Source of the DNA: Muriicola soli
GTDB lineage: Bacteria > Bacteroidota > Bacteroidia > Flavobacteriales > Flavobacteriaceae
NCBI RefSeq assembly: GCF_004139715.1
Contig: NZ_CP035544.1
Location: 2,108,001 to 2,172,000, forward strand
Direction of reading: 5' to 3'
DNA: 64,000 bases
Shown here: positions 63,333-64,000 of the stretch, in pieces
Layout: each line of letters opens with the position of its first letter
Numbering within the stretch: the first letter of the stretch is position 1
The notes under the pieces: generated by a model
What the model saw: only the letters and a program-made list of their open reading frames with translations
What the model was told of the DNA's origin: nothing
The model's database searches: none
Made by a program: the position numbers and the translations under genes

Positions 63333-64000
63333 CTATTCAAGAAAGCCTTGCTTTTTCATCCACTCATCATTGTAAATCTTAGCTACATACCTGCTGCCAT
63401 GATCGTGAAAAAGGACTACTACAACATCTCCTTCTCTGAAATGCTCTTGTAATTGCATCACCCCCTTAATGGCCGCTCCTGCAGAATTTCCAAGAAACAT
63501 ACCTTCTTCCCTGGCCAGGCGTCGCGTATAAACAGCCGCATCCTTATCGGTAACTTTTGTAAAGCCGTCAATGATATCAAAATCGACATTTTTTGGAAGA
63601 ATATCTTCCCCTATCCCTTCTGTGATATAGGGATAGATCTCATTTTCGTCAAAAATCCCGGTCTCGTGGTATTTCTTAAAAACCGATCCATAGGTGTCTA
63701 CCCCCCAAACTTTGATATTGGGGTTTTTGGATTTCAGAAAACCGCCAACGCCTGAGATCGTACCCCCTGTTCCTACCCCCACTACAAAATGTGTGACCTT
63801 ACCGTTGGTTTGTTCCCAAATTTCGGGGCCGGTGGTTTGGAAATGAGCTTTGGTATTCGATGGATTGTCATATTGATTCACGTACCATGAGTTTGGGATC
63901 TCCTCAGACAACCTTTTGGCTGTGGAATAATAACTTCTGGGATCATCAGGAGCTACATCTGTTGGACAAACATGGACTTCACTCCCCATAGCTTTCAGAA
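63333..64000 (-). CDS. Cysteine/cystathionine beta-synthase-family enzyme (N-terminus beyond the window)
   Basis: The gene runs off the right edge. The visible 222 C-terminal residues include [17 protein letters not shown] (PLP phosphate loop), [30 protein letters not shown] and [15 protein letters not shown], all of the PLP fold-type II synthases. The ending [24 protein letters not shown] is typical of cystathionine beta-synthase/cysteine synthase homologues in Bacteroidota. The PLP lysine lies outside the window. It may use serine or O-acetylserine, with sulfide or homocysteine as the second substrate. The M20 start lies 38 bases after its stop, in the same direction. Confidence 0.85.
   Translation of the reverse strand, partial: LKAMGSEVHVCPTDVAPDDPRSYYSTAKRLSEEIPNSWYVNQYDNPSNTKAHFQTTGPEIWEQTNGKVTHFVVGVGTGGTISGVGGFLKSKNPNIKVWGVDTYGSVFKKYHETGIFDENEIYPYITEGIGEDILPKNVDFDIIDGFTKVTDKDAAVYTRRLAREEGMFLGNSAGAAIKGVMQLQEHFREGDVVVVLFHDHGSRYVAKIYNDEWMKKQGFLE

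Overview
The window looks like a chromosomal segment of a marine-type Flavobacteriaceae bacterium (Bacteroidota). The support is: TonB-dependent receptors with CarboxypepD_reg-like N-termini, an ECF sigma/FecR/receptor trio, a fused SecDF, many short-signal lipoproteins, several genes preceded by the Bacteroidota -7 element TAnnTTTG, and a tmRNA whose tag reads GESNYALAA. This assignment is inferred from gene content; no database was searched.

Layout. 0-1.8 kb: the end of yidD, then lgt and a DUF192 lipoprotein (envelope biogenesis). 1.8-8.6 kb: three leftward acidic lipoproteins facing an ECF sigma, FecR and TonB receptor operon. 8.7-10.7 kb: a ModF-like double ABC protein with two duplicated small SpoIIAA-like proteins. 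10.7-18.6 kb: leftward housekeeping genes secDF, mdh, a DUF6588 protein and gyrB, with one small lipoprotein on the other strand. 18.9-25.5 kb: an SLC13 transporter, asnB, a DUF2911 protein, an amidohydrolase and a NYN-domain protein. 25.6-32.5 kb: an OmpA-like protein, a large TPR protein paired with a plug-less outer-membrane barrel, and ftsE. 32.5-37.8 kb: an ASST-type aryl-sulfate sulfotransferase, a P-loop sulfotransferase, an MFS carrier, a membrane-NUDIX fusion and a polyphosphate glucokinase. 37.9-45.6 kb: typA, an outer-membrane barrel receptor facing a secreted protein with a LytS/LytTR pair, and kdsA. 45.7-50 kb: a DUF1801 protein, a PHP phosphodiesterase, a saccharopine-dehydrogenase-like enzyme and ssrA, followed by a triplicated tract containing the ssrA 3' end and its terminator. 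50-57 kb: poorly known envelope proteins, an LpxR-like lipid A deacylase, a DUF1508 protein, an exonuclease/GIY-YIG fusion and two tiny coupled membrane proteins. 57.3-64 kb: a CstB-like persulfide dioxygenase-sulfurtransferase, a SulP transporter and a Crp/Fnr regulator, then an epimerase, a frameshifted M20 peptidase and a truncated cysteine/cystathionine synthase.

How the genes work together. The recurring theme is envelope construction and sensing: lipoprotein maturation, SecDF export, TPR/barrel pairs, receptor regulation through sigma/anti-sigma or LytTR systems, and lipid A and Kdo metabolism. A second theme is sulfur: two unrelated sulfotransferases and the Crp/SulP/CstB cassette, with a cysteine-synthase-family gene close by. 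No CRISPR array, prophage, integrase or insertion sequence was seen. The strongest oddities are the ssrA 3'-end triplication, the repeat-built acidic lipoprotein beside the sigma/FecR/receptor operon, the TPR/plug-less barrel pair, the NUDIX fusion and the homopolymer frameshift in the M20 peptidase.
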